Source of the DNA: Paraburkholderia sp. BCC1885
GTDB lineage: Bacteria > Pseudomonadota > Gammaproteobacteria > Burkholderiales > Burkholderiaceae
Assembly: GCF_900996235.1 (NCBI RefSeq)
Contig: NZ_CAAJGM010000225.1
Coordinates: 1 to 32,220 of the forward strand
Length of the DNA stretch: 32,220 nt
Direction of reading: 5' to 3'
The stretch's first letter is position 1, and every line of letters begins with the position of its first letter. The notes under the pieces were generated by a model. The model had not been told where the DNA came from, searched no databases, and was given only the letters and a program-made list of their open reading frames with translations. Below, in pieces: positions 16,158-24,243 of this stretch. A program made the position numbers and the translations under genes.

Positions 16158-16637
16158 GTGAAAGGCGATCCGAAAGTTATCGAATACCTGAATGCCCAGC
16201 TAAAAAACGAGCTGACCGCCATCAACCAGTATTTTCTGCATGCGCGGATGTATAAGCACTGGGGGCTCAACGAACTCGGCAAGCACGAGTACGACGAGTC
16301 GATTGGGGAAATGCGACACGCGGACTGGCTCATTCAGCGGATCTTCATGCTCGACGGGCTGCCCAACCTGCAGGATCTGCACAAATTACTGATCGGGGAA
16401 ACCGCGCCTGAAATCCTGAATTGCGACCTGAAACTGGAACAGATCTCACAGACAACCTGCAAGGAAGCCATCGCATTCTGCGAATCCGTGAGCGACTTCG
16501 TGTCGCGCGAAATCTTCGTCAAGATTCTCGATGACACCGAAGAGCACATCGATTGGCTTGAAACGCAGATCGACCTGATCGACAAGGTCGGCCTCGAAAA
16601 CTACCAGCAATCGGCTGTCGGTTCTATTGCATCCTGA
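16158..16637 (+). CDS. bfr: Bacterioferritin, haem-containing iron storage protein
   Basis: 159 aa, the usual length. The four-helix ferritin-like protein begins KGDPKVIEYLNAQLKNELTA, as in E. coli Bfr. Landmarks: Glu18, Glu51, the haem ligand Met52, His54 (IGEMRHAD), Glu94 and His130 (TEEHIDWLETQ). In an ungapped alignment the position of E. coli Glu127 is Thr, with Glu128 and Glu129 next to it. The start is the GTG at 16158: AAGGAG lies about seven bases upstream and the family starts at exactly this residue. It forms the 24-mer shell that oxidises and stores iron in the cytoplasm. It faces tonB-exbB-exbD tail to tail and has a Fur-like dyad upstream. Confidence 0.97.
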   Translation: MKGDPKVIEYLNAQLKNELTAINQYFLHARMYKHWGLNELGKHEYDESIGEMRHADWLIQRIFMLDGLPNLQDLHKLLIGETAPEILNCDLKLEQISQTTCKEAIAFCESVSDFVSREIFVKILDDTEEHIDWLETQIDLIDKVGLENYQQSAVGSIAS

Positions 16638-16685
16638 AGACTGAACGCGGCACATTGATCCGGTGCGCAGGCGGCTTCTATTGCG

Positions 16686-17102
16686 TTAGTGCGTAGGCTT
16701 TGTCACAAAGCCAATCCTGGTCAGCCCACCGGCCTGAGCGGCCGACATCACGTCCGCAACCCGCTCATAGGGCACCTTCCGGTCCGCACGCAGATGCAGT
16801 TCGGGTTGCGGCGTCGCCTGGGCCGCCCCGGCGATCTTCGCGCGCAGCGTCGCGTCGTCCACCGGCTGATCTCCCCATAACACGGTACCGTCGACGCGGA
16901 TCGACACATCGATATGCGCCGGCTTCACGTCCTCGGGCTGGCTGCTCGCGTGCGGAAGGTCGATCTTCACGGCATGCTGCATGACCGGCACCGTCACGAG
17001 GAAGATGATCAGCAGGACGAGCATTACGTCGACGAGCGGCGTCATGTTAATCTCGCTCATCACGCCGTCGCCGTCATCGTCGGAAAAATCGCTCACGGCC
17101 AT
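16686..17102 (-). CDS. exbD: ExbD, TonB-complex energy transducer
   Basis: 138 aa. A short cytoplasmic N-terminus MAVSDFSDDDGDGVMSEINM leads into one transmembrane helix, TPLVDVMLVLLIIFLVTVPV, that carries the essential proton-carrying Asp of the PLVDVMLVLLI motif. A periplasmic domain follows (VKIDLPHASSQ... LHLRADRKVPYERVADVMSA... GFVTKPTH). It works with ExbB to convert proton flow into TonB motion. The start at 17102 overlaps the end of exbB by 10 bases, indicating translational coupling. The same reading frame stays open far upstream, through exbB into tonB, but that is a high-GC coincidence combined with the tonB frameshift. Confidence 0.95.
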   Translation of the reverse strand: MAVSDFSDDDGDGVMSEINMTPLVDVMLVLLIIFLVTVPVMQHAVKIDLPHASSQPEDVKPAHIDVSIRVDGTVLWGDQPVDDATLRAKIAGAAQATPQPELHLRADRKVPYERVADVMSAAQAGGLTRIGFVTKPTH

Positions 17103-17866
17103 GTCGCGGCTCCGTTGTCGTCCCCGGCGTCGATTTTCGCGCCGGGCGAGGTCACCAGCTTCATGTCGGGCCGCGAGGCTGTTCCCAGCCGCGAGCCGGT
17201 CACGAAATACGCAAGTAGTCCGTGAGCAAAGCGGTTCAGCTTCGTCACGATGCCCTTGTTGGTCCGCGTGAGCGCGTTGTAGCCGAGCACGGCCGGAATC
17301 GCGACGAACAGGCCAAAGGCCGTCATGATCAACGACTCGCCGACCGGACCGGCCACGTGATCGATGGTCGTCTCTCCGGTCGCGCCGATCATGATCAGCG
17401 CGTGGTAGATGCCCCAGACCGTGCCAAACAGGCCAACGAACGGCGCCGTGCTGCCGATTGACGCGAGAATCGCAAGGCCGGACTGCGGCCGTGCCACGAT
17501 GTCGTCCATCGTGTCCTTCAGACAGCGCGTGACCCAGTCGGAAATGTCCATGCGGTCGTGCAGTTGTGGCTGCGTCTGACGATGGTGCTCGGTGGCCTCC
17601 CTGCCCGACAACGCGAGCGCGAGCAGCGGATTGCCGGTGTATGACGAACCGCTGTCGCCGAGCTTGTGCAGTCCGGCTTCGAAGTCGTCGGAATGCCAGA
17701 ACGAACGCTCGGTATCGCGCACAGCACGCCTCAGGCGCACCACATTCCAGAGCTTCAGGACGATGACGGTCCACGACGCCAGCGACATCAGGGCAAGTAC
17801 AATCAGGATGCCCCGTGTGACGAAGTCGCCTTGCTGCCAGACGTTTGTCAGGCCATAGTGCTCCAT
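17093..17866 (-). CDS. exbB: ExbB, TonB-complex proton channel subunit
   Basis: 257 aa, MotA/TolQ/ExbB family. Three transmembrane helices: the first near residues 18-38 (GILIVLALMSLASWTVIVLK), the second in ILASIGSTAPFVGLFGTVWG, and the third in GESLIMTAFGLFVAIPAVLGY, with the conserved Thr/Gly/Pro pattern of the channel. A cytoplasmic loop lies between TM1 and TM2 (KLWNVVRLRRAVRDTERSF). The C-terminal tail ends GDDNGAATWP. It overlaps exbD by 10 bases and begins 29 bases after the restored tonB stop, so tonB-exbB-exbD is one operon, the usual arrangement for a dedicated siderophore TonB system. Confidence 0.95.
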   Translation of the reverse strand: MEHYGLTNVWQQGDFVTRGILIVLALMSLASWTVIVLKLWNVVRLRRAVRDTERSFWHSDDFEAGLHKLGDSGSSYTGNPLLALALSGREATEHHRQTQPQLHDRMDISDWVTRCLKDTMDDIVARPQSGLAILASIGSTAPFVGLFGTVWGIYHALIMIGATGETTIDHVAGPVGESLIMTAFGLFVAIPAVLGYNALTRTNKGIVTKLNRFAHGLLAYFVTGSRLGTASRPDMKLVTSPGAKIDAGDDNGAATWP

Positions 17867-17895
17867 GTTGACTCCCTTTCTTCAGATAGGTTGGC

Positions 17896-18641
17896 TCAGT
17901 CGTCCAGACTGAAGGTGAACGGTTGCGAATAGGCGGCGCGGACTGGCTTGCCGTCTTCCGTGTAGGGGCGGCAGGCGCTGGCGTGCACGCATCCAGTGCT
18001 GCGCTGTCAAGTCTCGGGTAACCGCTGCTCTTCTGGAGCTGGATGTCCTCGATGCTGCCGGTCAGCCCGACTACAAACCGGATCACAGCGGTACCGGTTT
18101 CGTTCATGCGCTTTGATAGGTACGGGTACTCAGGCTTCGCGATGTTGCAGTCGAGGTGAGCCACGTTCTTCGGCGCGCTGATCGCCAGCGTTTGCCGGCC
18201 GATGGCCGGAGCAGACGGTGCCGCTGCAGCTGGATTTGCCTGCGCGGCCGGTGCGGGGTCTGCTGCTGCCACTGGAATGGGCGACGGCGCATCACTGGGC
18301 CTGGCTGGAACGGGCGTGGACCTGACCGGCGTCACGTGGTGCTCGACGGGACGCTGCTTCGGATGGGGCTTGGGCGGGACCGGCTGCGGCGGTGCGGACG
18401 ACTGGAGTGCCGCAGGCGTCACCACGGGTGCCGGGGTTTCGCTGATGAGCGAAGCGGTGATCGTCTGCGACTCGACGGGTTTCTCGACAATCTTGTCGCG
18501 CGCGGTCAGAACAAAAACGAGCAGACCAAGGTGGGCAGCGAGAACGAATCCGGCAACCACCGCGGCGCGGCGCGCGGGCGTTTCGATGGCGAGATCAGGC
18601 GTGGCCCTGGGGAATGCGTTCATGGGTGTGGTCGTATTCAT
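17896..18641 (-). pseudogene. tonB: tonB with an apparent single-base frameshift near the 3' end
   Basis: The N-terminal anchor (AAVVAGFVLAAHLGLLVFVL), a Pro-rich periplasmic spacer (PPQPVPPKPHPKQRPVEHH) and the TonB C-terminal domain start (YPYLSKRMNETGTAVIRFVV, GLTGSIEDIQLQKSSGYPRL) are all clear. After DSAALDA the frame changes to nonsense. One base inserted at about 17985-17990 restores HASACRPYTEDGKPVRAAYS then QPFTFSLDD and a stop at 17896, giving 248 aa, the expected size. As written, the last beta strand that docks on receptors would be lost and translation would run out of frame through exbB. Either the gene is inactive or this is a base-calling error. The start ATG at 18641 has a weak ribosome binding site; a GTG four codons upstream is possible. 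Confidence 0.85.
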
Positions 18642-18716
18642 TGGCTGAGCCACTGGCTCTTGCTGGCCTGTTCAAGGTTGGGGGTACCTGGCCGGCCCCC
18701 GGTAGCCTGCATCGGT

Positions 18717-19430
18717 ATGCCATGGGACCACGAAGAACTTTCGGTGTGGCATCAACACGCCTACGGTCAACTGACCTTCACAATCCACGGTGTCGTCCGG
18801 ATGCTCACCCCAACACGCACATGGACACTGCCCCCGTCTCGCGCGATTTGGCTTCCGTCATACGTCGATCATGAATTACACGCTGTAGGCAAGTCTGAAC
18901 TCTGCAATGTGTATATCGAGCCGGACATGTTTCCATGGCCATGGACCAAGCCAGCCATTATTGTCGTTACGCCGCTGATACGTGAGTTGGCCGTGCTGGT
19001 GAGCGAGGGCGGGGGCGAATACAGCCTAGAGAGCCGTGCGGCTCGTTCAGTTTCCTTGTTGCTGGAGGTGCTTGCCGGCCAGTCTTCTCTGCCCGAAAGC
19101 GGCGTGCCTCTTCCACGTGATGAGCGGTTGCTGAAAATCTGTGAACACATGATGAACAATCCCGCGAGCGAACGATCGCTCGATATGTGGGGCGAGCAAT
19201 TCGGAGCAACGGGAAGAACGCTCGCAAGCCGCTTCAAAGCGGAAACCGGCTTGACATTCGGTATGTGGCAACGCCAGTTGCGCGTGGCCGAAGCAATCAC
19301 ACGCCTTGCCGATGGACAAACCGTCGCGAAGGTCTCGAACGACCTCGGTTACAGCACACCCAGCGCATTCATCGCCATGTTTCGGCAAGTAACAGGGGAT
19401 TCCCCGCGGCACTATCTTTCATCGAAATAG
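18717..19430 (+). CDS. AraC-family transcriptional regulator
   Basis: 237 aa. N-terminal cupin-like sensing part: HQHAYGQLTFTIHGVVRMLT, WTLPPSRAIWLPSYVDHELH. C-terminal double helix-turn-helix: SLDMWGEQFGATGRTLASRF, KAETGLTFGMWQRQLRVAEA, then DLGYSTPSAFIAMFRQVTGD with SPRHYL. It is clearly paralogous to the AraC gene at 28486. The start is uncertain: no strong ribosome binding site precedes the ATG at 18717, and in-frame TTG codons upstream could add about 13 residues to the cupin. It is divergent from tonB (75 bases between starts), so control of the tonB operon or of the receptor cluster is plausible. The ligand is unknown. Confidence 0.88.
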   Translation: MPWDHEELSVWHQHAYGQLTFTIHGVVRMLTPTRTWTLPPSRAIWLPSYVDHELHAVGKSELCNVYIEPDMFPWPWTKPAIIVVTPLIRELAVLVSEGGGEYSLESRAARSVSLLLEVLAGQSSLPESGVPLPRDERLLKICEHMMNNPASERSLDMWGEQFGATGRTLASRFKAETGLTFGMWQRQLRVAEAITRLADGQTVAKVSNDLGYSTPSAFIAMFRQVTGDSPRHYLSSK

Positions 19431-19859
19431 ATGCGCCCAATCTAGTCCGTCCGGTAGTCACGTCATCGCTACTGACAGAAGGGATGGCGGCATACGCACG
19501 ACCCCGCTTGGGCCGGACACGTGTAGTTCCGGGAATATAGCGCTACGGACCTATGGCGACCATGCTCGATGAGGTGAACCGAACCCGCCGAGAAAGCGTA
19601 ATCCAGGGATTCAGATGGCGTGGCCACTGACGATCGTCCCCGGATGCCTGATCGCTGGTTGCATGGTATTTGATCGCTAGGCCGCGTCGAACATACCCGT
19701 ATGCGCGGCGTCGGCTATTGTGTCGGACCGGGCAGAACAATTTATCGCCGCGTACCCGGATATCCCCAACGACTAAAGCGCATCGTTGCCCGAATCACCC
19801 GTACATTGCCCACAGGGGGGCCACGATCCGAATCTACGACCTGGTTAAGTACATGTGGT
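19431..19859. other. 430-base stretch without a supported gene
   Basis: Downstream of the first AraC gene. Only short frames without motifs or ribosome binding sites; no terminator with a T-run was seen. It leads into decayed coding sequence at 19860. Confidence 0.5.
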
Positions 19860-20029
19860 TCACCTCCAGACTTGCCAAACGTCATCCAGACCGAAGCACT
19901 CGACAAGCTTGAATTGCGCCGAGATATAACCTGGATCCGCAGCCTTCCTGTACAGCGAATCGCCTCCGCGTCTGACTGAGGTACGCCCTCGCCGTTTTCG
20001 TAACATTCTGCCGCACGTTTCATAGCGAA
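19860..20029 (-). pseudogene. Frameshifted Sel1-like repeat remnant
   Basis: One minus-strand frame reads MKRAAECYENGEGVPQSDAE then AIR; the next frame continues LYRKAADPGYISAQFKLVEC then FGLDDV. Joined by one extra base near 19963, they give a Sel1/TPR-like repeat (AECYENGEGVPQ...AIRLYRKAADPGYISAQFKL). Stops surround it and no start region or further repeats are present, so it is a fragment of a lost Sel1-repeat gene. Confidence 0.6.
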
Positions 20030-20336
20030 TCAGCTTGTGGCGGGAAACGAGCGGCCGAGGCACCTGTGGGTCAGATGGCGTAGTCGACCCACATGAGCCA
20101 TTCACAAAAAGCGTGCGCCGGTCTGCCTCAGAATTCAAATCGTCCATTCGCGTGCTTTTCCCAGACGCGTAGCCCTTTGTGCCCCTCAGGATCGATCATC
20201 CCAAAGCTGGCCCCCGCCGGCGGAGATTGCACGGGTGAGCACGTGGTAACACCCTCACTGCAGAAGCGGACTCCGCCGGGCTGCCTTGACAGTCGTCGCC
20301 GGAATGTTGCGCCCAAAGTCTGTCAGACCTGCGTGT
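20030..20336. other. 300-base stretch with possible decayed coding sequence
   Basis: A minus-strand frame ending at 20128 reads GASFGMIDPEGHKGLRVWEK then HANGRFEF before its stop, which has protein-like composition, but no start, motif or ribosome binding site is visible upstream. I do not recognise it. It may be part of the same decayed locus as the Sel1 fragment. Confidence 0.3.
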
Positions 20337-21152
20337 TCAGTATGCAAAGCTGATAGGCGTCCCGCCATTCGGATGAGGCACGATGCCCATCGGTATGCCG
20401 TAGATTTCCTCCAGCGTGTCTGAACGCATCAGATCGGCGGACGGTCCGCTCGTCAGCAGCCGGCCGCCTTTGAGCGCGATGAGATCGTCGCAGAAGCGGC
20501 CGGCCATGTTGATGTCGTGCAGCACGACCACGACGCTCAAGCCCTGCTTTTCACTCAGCGTGCGCACGAGGCTCAGCACCTCGATCTGGTGAGCAATATC
20601 GAGCGCGGAGATGGGTTCGTCGAGCAGCAGACAGTCGCTGTCCTGCGCCACCAGCATCGCCAACCAGACACGCTGGCGCTCGCCACCGGACAGGCCGTCC
20701 ACCGGACGATCCGCGAAACGCACGACGTCGGTCAGCTCCATCGCTTCGGTTACCTTCGCGCTATCACGCACGCCGAAGCGGCCCAGCGCGCCATGCCACG
20801 GGTAACGGCCAAGCGATACCAGTTCGCGCACCGTCATGCCATCCGCGGCGGGCGGCTGTTGCGGCAGATAAGCCACCTTGCGTGCGAGTGCGCGGTTGCC
20901 CCACTGCGCGAGCGGCGTGCCGGCAAAGCGTACGCTGCCCGTGGTCGGCCGTTGCTGGCGGGCGAGCAGCATGAGCAGCGTGCTCTTGCCCGAGCCGTTA
21001 TGGCCGATCAGCCCGCACACACGCTGCGCCGGCAGCGTCAGACTCAACGGGTGCAACAAGGTACGCCCGGCGACGCTGAACGAGACGCCGTCGATTTCAT
21101 ACACGGGGCGCGCGGCAGCGCCGGTTCCGGTCATCCCAGCCAATGAGTTCAT
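20337..21152 (-). CDS. Siderophore ABC importer ATPase, FhuC/FecE/OrbC type
   Basis: 271 aa. Walker A GHNGSGKST (50-58), Q-loop in VAYLPQQPPAADGMTVRELV, signature LSGGERQRVWLAML (154-167), Walker B DCLLLDEP (173-180), D-loop SALD and switch His in VVLHDINMAGRFCDD. The late segment EIYGIPMGIVPHP is typical of iron-chelate importers. It energises uptake by the FhuB-type permease encoded immediately upstream (stop at 21194, 41 bases apart). The start at 21152 is preferred over ATG codons further in because it adds only a short leader; the open frame extends much further upstream, but that part is antisense-like arginine-rich sequence overlapping the permease gene. The substrate is inferred from context as a ferric hydroxamate or peptide siderophore. 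Confidence 0.95.
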   Translation of the reverse strand: MNSLAGMTGTGAAARPVYEIDGVSFSVAGRTLLHPLSLTLPAQRVCGLIGHNGSGKSTLLMLLARQQRPTTGSVRFAGTPLAQWGNRALARKVAYLPQQPPAADGMTVRELVSLGRYPWHGALGRFGVRDSAKVTEAMELTDVVRFADRPVDGLSGGERQRVWLAMLVAQDSDCLLLDEPISALDIAHQIEVLSLVRTLSEKQGLSVVVVLHDINMAGRFCDDLIALKGGRLLTSGPSADLMRSDTLEEIYGIPMGIVPHPNGGTPISFAY

Positions 21153-21193
21153 ATTCCGATGCGATATGTTTATAGTCGATGGGGTGCAGGCGC

Positions 21194-23212
21194 TCAAAGT
21201 GCGGCCCTGCCACGCATCATCAGCCACATGAAATACAGTCCGCCGAGCAGCGTCGCCAGCAAGCCAACAGGAATCTGGAACGGAAACAGCACGTTGCGGC
21301 CGAGCCAGTCGGCCAGCACCATGATGAACGCGCCCAGCAGCGCGGCACCGGCAAGCTGCGCGATAGCGCGCCTGAAACCCAGCATGCGGGCAAGGTGCGG
21401 CGCCATCAGGCCGATAAAGCTGAGCGGGCCCACCACGATCGTCGCCACGCCCGTCATCAACGCCGCGAGCAGCAGCAAGGCGAGACGGCTGAGACCGGGC
21501 TGTACGCCAAAGTTTACGGCGACGGCCTCGCCGAGCGGCAGGATGTCGAGCCAGCGGACAAACACCGCTGTTACGGTTCCAAGAACGGCCAGTGACAGGC
21601 AAGCGGCCACCGCGTCGCGCGCCGTCACGCCATACGTCGAGCCCGCCATCCACGCGAGCAGCCCACTCATATGCGGGTCGTCGCTCGCGAGCAGTACCGT
21701 CACGAGCGCGCTGAAAGCGGTGCCGAGCGTGACGCCCACCAGCAGCATCCGCTCCGGCGCAAAGCCGTAGCGCCTTCCGAGCGCGAGCATCGCAAGCAGC
21801 GTCACGAACGCGCCCGCGCCGGCCGCGCCGGTTTGCAACAAACGGCCAGCCTCGGGCGTCGCGAACAGGAGTGCGATCAATCCGAGTGACGCGCCTGCCG
21901 AAATGCCGAGCACTTCGGGGCTCGCCATCGAGTTGCCGGTCACGCGCTGCATGATTGCGCCCGCAACGCCTAGCAACGCGCCGGCCGCCAGCGCGGCGAA
22001 CACGCGCGGGCCGCGCCAATGCAGCATCGCATCGAGACCGCCGCCGAGCGACCAGTGCCAGCCGCCCGTCGTTGCCCCTAACAAAAGCCCGAGCACCACG
22101 ACCGCCACGAGGATAACGACGCCCAAGACAATCCATACAGGCAGGCGCAGACGATTCTGATGCAGTTCGTGCGGCGACATGTCGACGGTATCCGGCAACG
22201 CGGGCAGTCGCGGCAGCAGCCAGAACAGGAACGGCGCGCCAACGAGCGACATTACGGCGCCGGTGGGCACCCCCGACCATGCGCCAGAGAACATCTGCAC
22301 GAGCTGGTCGGTGAGCCACAGCAGCGCCGCGCCGAATAGCGGCGCCCAGACGAGCCGGTCCCGGAAGCGGCGCGCCCCCGCGAGTCTGACGATCATCGGC
22401 GCGAGCACGCCAAGAAAACCGATCACGCCGACCGACGCCACCACCGATGCGCCCAGGAACACCGCCAGCGCCAGCGCGGCCCCGCGCACGAAGCGCAACG
22501 AGACGCCCAAGCCCCGTGCGCTGTCGTCCGCGAGCGACATCATCGCCAGCGGCCGCGTAAGCGCTGCGGCGAGACACGCGCCGGCAACGAGGCGCGGCAG
22601 CAGCGCGCGCGGCGCATCCCAGTTGTTCTGGTTCAACGAGCCGGCCCCCCAGATGAACAGCGACTGCAGATCGTCGTGATGAAACAGCGTCAGCACCGCA
22701 TCGATCGAGCCGCAGTAGAAGTTTACGATCAGCCCGGCCAGAATCAGCGCGACGGGCGACAGTCGGCGGCGCCATGCAAGCGCCACCACGATCAGCATGG
22801 CCAGCGCCGCACCGCCAAGCGCCACCCACTCCTGACCGAAGAAAAGCCACTGCGGCGCGAACAGCAGCGCCAGCGAAAGAGACAGCGACGCCCCCGCCGA
22901 TACACCAAGCGTCGTTGGCTCAGCGAGCGGATTTCGCAGCACCTGCTGGAAGATCACGCCGGCCAGCGACAACTGGGCGCCGCTCAGCAAACAGGTGGCG
23001 AGGCGCGGCAGCATGCTTTCATGCACGACGATCTGGCGCATGTCGTGCATATCGGGCGAGACGAGTGCCTGCCACCATAGGTCCATCGGCAGCAGCGTGC
23101 CGATCTGGTGCAGCGAGAGCAGCAGCGCGCCGCAGGCCAGCACCCCGGCAAGCCACGCCGGGTGCATCGAAAAACGGCGCAACGCGGCGCGCATCGCGAT
23201 CGATTCAGCCAC
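21194..23212 (-). CDS. Fused FecCD-type iron-siderophore permease (FhuB-like)
   Basis: 672 aa, two FecCD permease halves in one chain, as in FhuB. Each half has about ten hydrophobic helices; the repeats are recognisable by RLATCLLSGAQLSLAGVIFQ, QVLRNPLAEPTTLGVSAGAS in half one and FAALAAGALLGVAGAIMQRV, TGNSMASPEVLGISAGASLG in half two. FLGVLAPMIVRL (half one) and FIGLMAPHLARML (half two) are the ATPase-coupling regions. The length matches FhuB (about 660 aa). The GTG start at 23212 overlaps the binding-protein stop (GTGGCTGA), indicating translational coupling; an ATG six codons in is an alternative. It sits in the inner membrane, moves the ferric siderophore into the cytoplasm, and belongs to the minus-strand receptor operon. 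Confidence 0.95.
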   Translation of the reverse strand: MAESIAMRAALRRFSMHPAWLAGVLACGALLLSLHQIGTLLPMDLWWQALVSPDMHDMRQIVVHESMLPRLATCLLSGAQLSLAGVIFQQVLRNPLAEPTTLGVSAGASLSLSLALLFAPQWLFFGQEWVALGGAALAMLIVVALAWRRRLSPVALILAGLIVNFYCGSIDAVLTLFHHDDLQSLFIWGAGSLNQNNWDAPRALLPRLVAGACLAAALTRPLAMMSLADDSARGLGVSLRFVRGAALALAVFLGASVVASVGVIGFLGVLAPMIVRLAGARRFRDRLVWAPLFGAALLWLTDQLVQMFSGAWSGVPTGAVMSLVGAPFLFWLLPRLPALPDTVDMSPHELHQNRLRLPVWIVLGVVILVAVVVLGLLLGATTGGWHWSLGGGLDAMLHWRGPRVFAALAAGALLGVAGAIMQRVTGNSMASPEVLGISAGASLGLIALLFATPEAGRLLQTGAAGAGAFVTLLAMLALGRRYGFAPERMLLVGVTLGTAFSALVTVLLASDDPHMSGLLAWMAGSTYGVTARDAVAACLSLAVLGTVTAVFVRWLDILPLGEAVAVNFGVQPGLSRLALLLLAALMTGVATIVVGPLSFIGLMAPHLARMLGFRRAIAQLAGAALLGAFIMVLADWLGRNVLFPFQIPVGLLATLLGGLYFMWLMMRGRAAL

Positions 23213-24197
23213 GCCCGCGCCCCTTCTGCCGATCGAGCGCGACCATACCCGCGGTCAGTTCCCTGGCAAACTGCACCGCGCATGAAGTTGCACCATAAGC
23301 GAAGAAGCCCGGCAACGGCACGAAGCGTTGCGTCTGCACGAACGGCAGGTGCTGCCAGAGCACGCTGCGGCTCAGGTTATGCAGCGCGATCTGATCACGC
23401 TCGCCGTGACTGATGTAGTACATCTGCGCGTCGCCCATCGTGGCGAGTCCTTCGATGCCGAGCAGCAGATAGCCCGAATCGGTTGAGCCGCTCCAGGCGT
23501 TGCGCACGCCAAGCCGGTCCATCGCGTCCTGCGTCATGCTGTTCGGGCCGTACAGATACAGATGCCGGCCATCGTCGTAGAGATCAACGATCAGCACCGG
23601 CGCTGCTGCGGTGAGGGTCGACACGGTGGCCGCGCAGGCGGCCAGTTGCGCATCGACTTCTTTCAGATACCTGCGCGCCACCTCTTCGCGGCCTAGCAAC
23701 GCGCCAAGGCGCTGTGTCTCCGCGACCGCACGCGCAAAAGGTCTGCCGCGCTGCGCGTTATAGATGTCGATGGTGACGGTCGGCGCAATGCTGCTCAAGC
23801 GCGGGGCGAGATCGCTCTGATTGGCGTCGATGACGATCAGATCCGGCTTGATCTGCTGCAGCAGTTCCAGGTTTGGCTCGCTATGCGTACCAAGTTCGAG
23901 CACACTCGCCGGCATGGCGGGCAGCGCGCCGCTCAGCGGATAGTCAGCCCGCTCGGCGATGCCGATCGGCACGATGCCGAGCGATACCAGGATTTGCGCT
24001 CCCGCCCAACTGAGCGAAACGACGCGCGGCGCGCTGCCCGCCACGCGCCCGCTCGCCAATGCACTGACTGGCGAGGCGAGTCCGGACGCAAACGGCGCCA
24101 TGGACCATCCCCCGAGCATGCCGAACGCGCCGAGCGTACCCAGCGCACTCAGGCAGCGGCGGCGGCCAGGACTGGTGGAAGAAGTAGTGCGAGTCAT
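23205..24197 (-). CDS. Iron-siderophore periplasmic binding protein (FhuD/OrbB-like)
   Basis: 330 aa from MTRTTSSTSPGRRRCLSALG. The SPGRRRCL segment followed by a hydrophobic stretch resembles a twin-arginine signal, as in E. coli FhuD. The mature part is the class III, TroA-like fold: RVVSLSWAGAQILVSLGIVP, IGIAERADY, then NLELLQQIKPDLIVI, APTVTIDIY, the long linker helix region LLGREEVARRYLKEVDAQLA, and a second lobe with VLIVDLYDDGRHLYLYG, GYLLLGIEGLA and YYISHGERD. It captures ferric siderophore in the periplasm for the FhuB-type permease, with whose gene it overlaps by 8 bases. An upstream in-frame start would place Arg-rich residues before the signal, so I prefer 24197. Confidence 0.93.
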   Translation of the reverse strand: MTRTTSSTSPGRRRCLSALGTLGAFGMLGGWSMAPFASGLASPVSALASGRVAGSAPRVVSLSWAGAQILVSLGIVPIGIAERADYPLSGALPAMPASVLELGTHSEPNLELLQQIKPDLIVIDANQSDLAPRLSSIAPTVTIDIYNAQRGRPFARAVAETQRLGALLGREEVARRYLKEVDAQLAACAATVSTLTAAAPVLIVDLYDDGRHLYLYGPNSMTQDAMDRLGVRNAWSGSTDSGYLLLGIEGLATMGDAQMYYISHGERDQIALHNLSRSVLWQHLPFVQTQRFVPLPGFFAYGATSCAVQFARELTAGMVALDRQKGRGRG

Positions 24198-24243
24198 GAG
24201 AGGCGGCACCTCTTCAGGATGCGCAGCGCCCGCTGCGCGCCCG

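Noticed and set aside
16686..18653. Single open frame of 655 codons seeming to encode a TonB-ExbD fusion
   Set aside because: Its middle part is exbB read in the wrong frame. exbB and exbD have their own starts, and the fusion only arises because tonB is frameshifted near its end.
20337..22850. 837-codon frame covering the ATPase and much of the permease
   Set aside because: Only the last 271 codons are ATPase. The upstream part is Arg/Ala-rich out-of-frame permease sequence without motifs.
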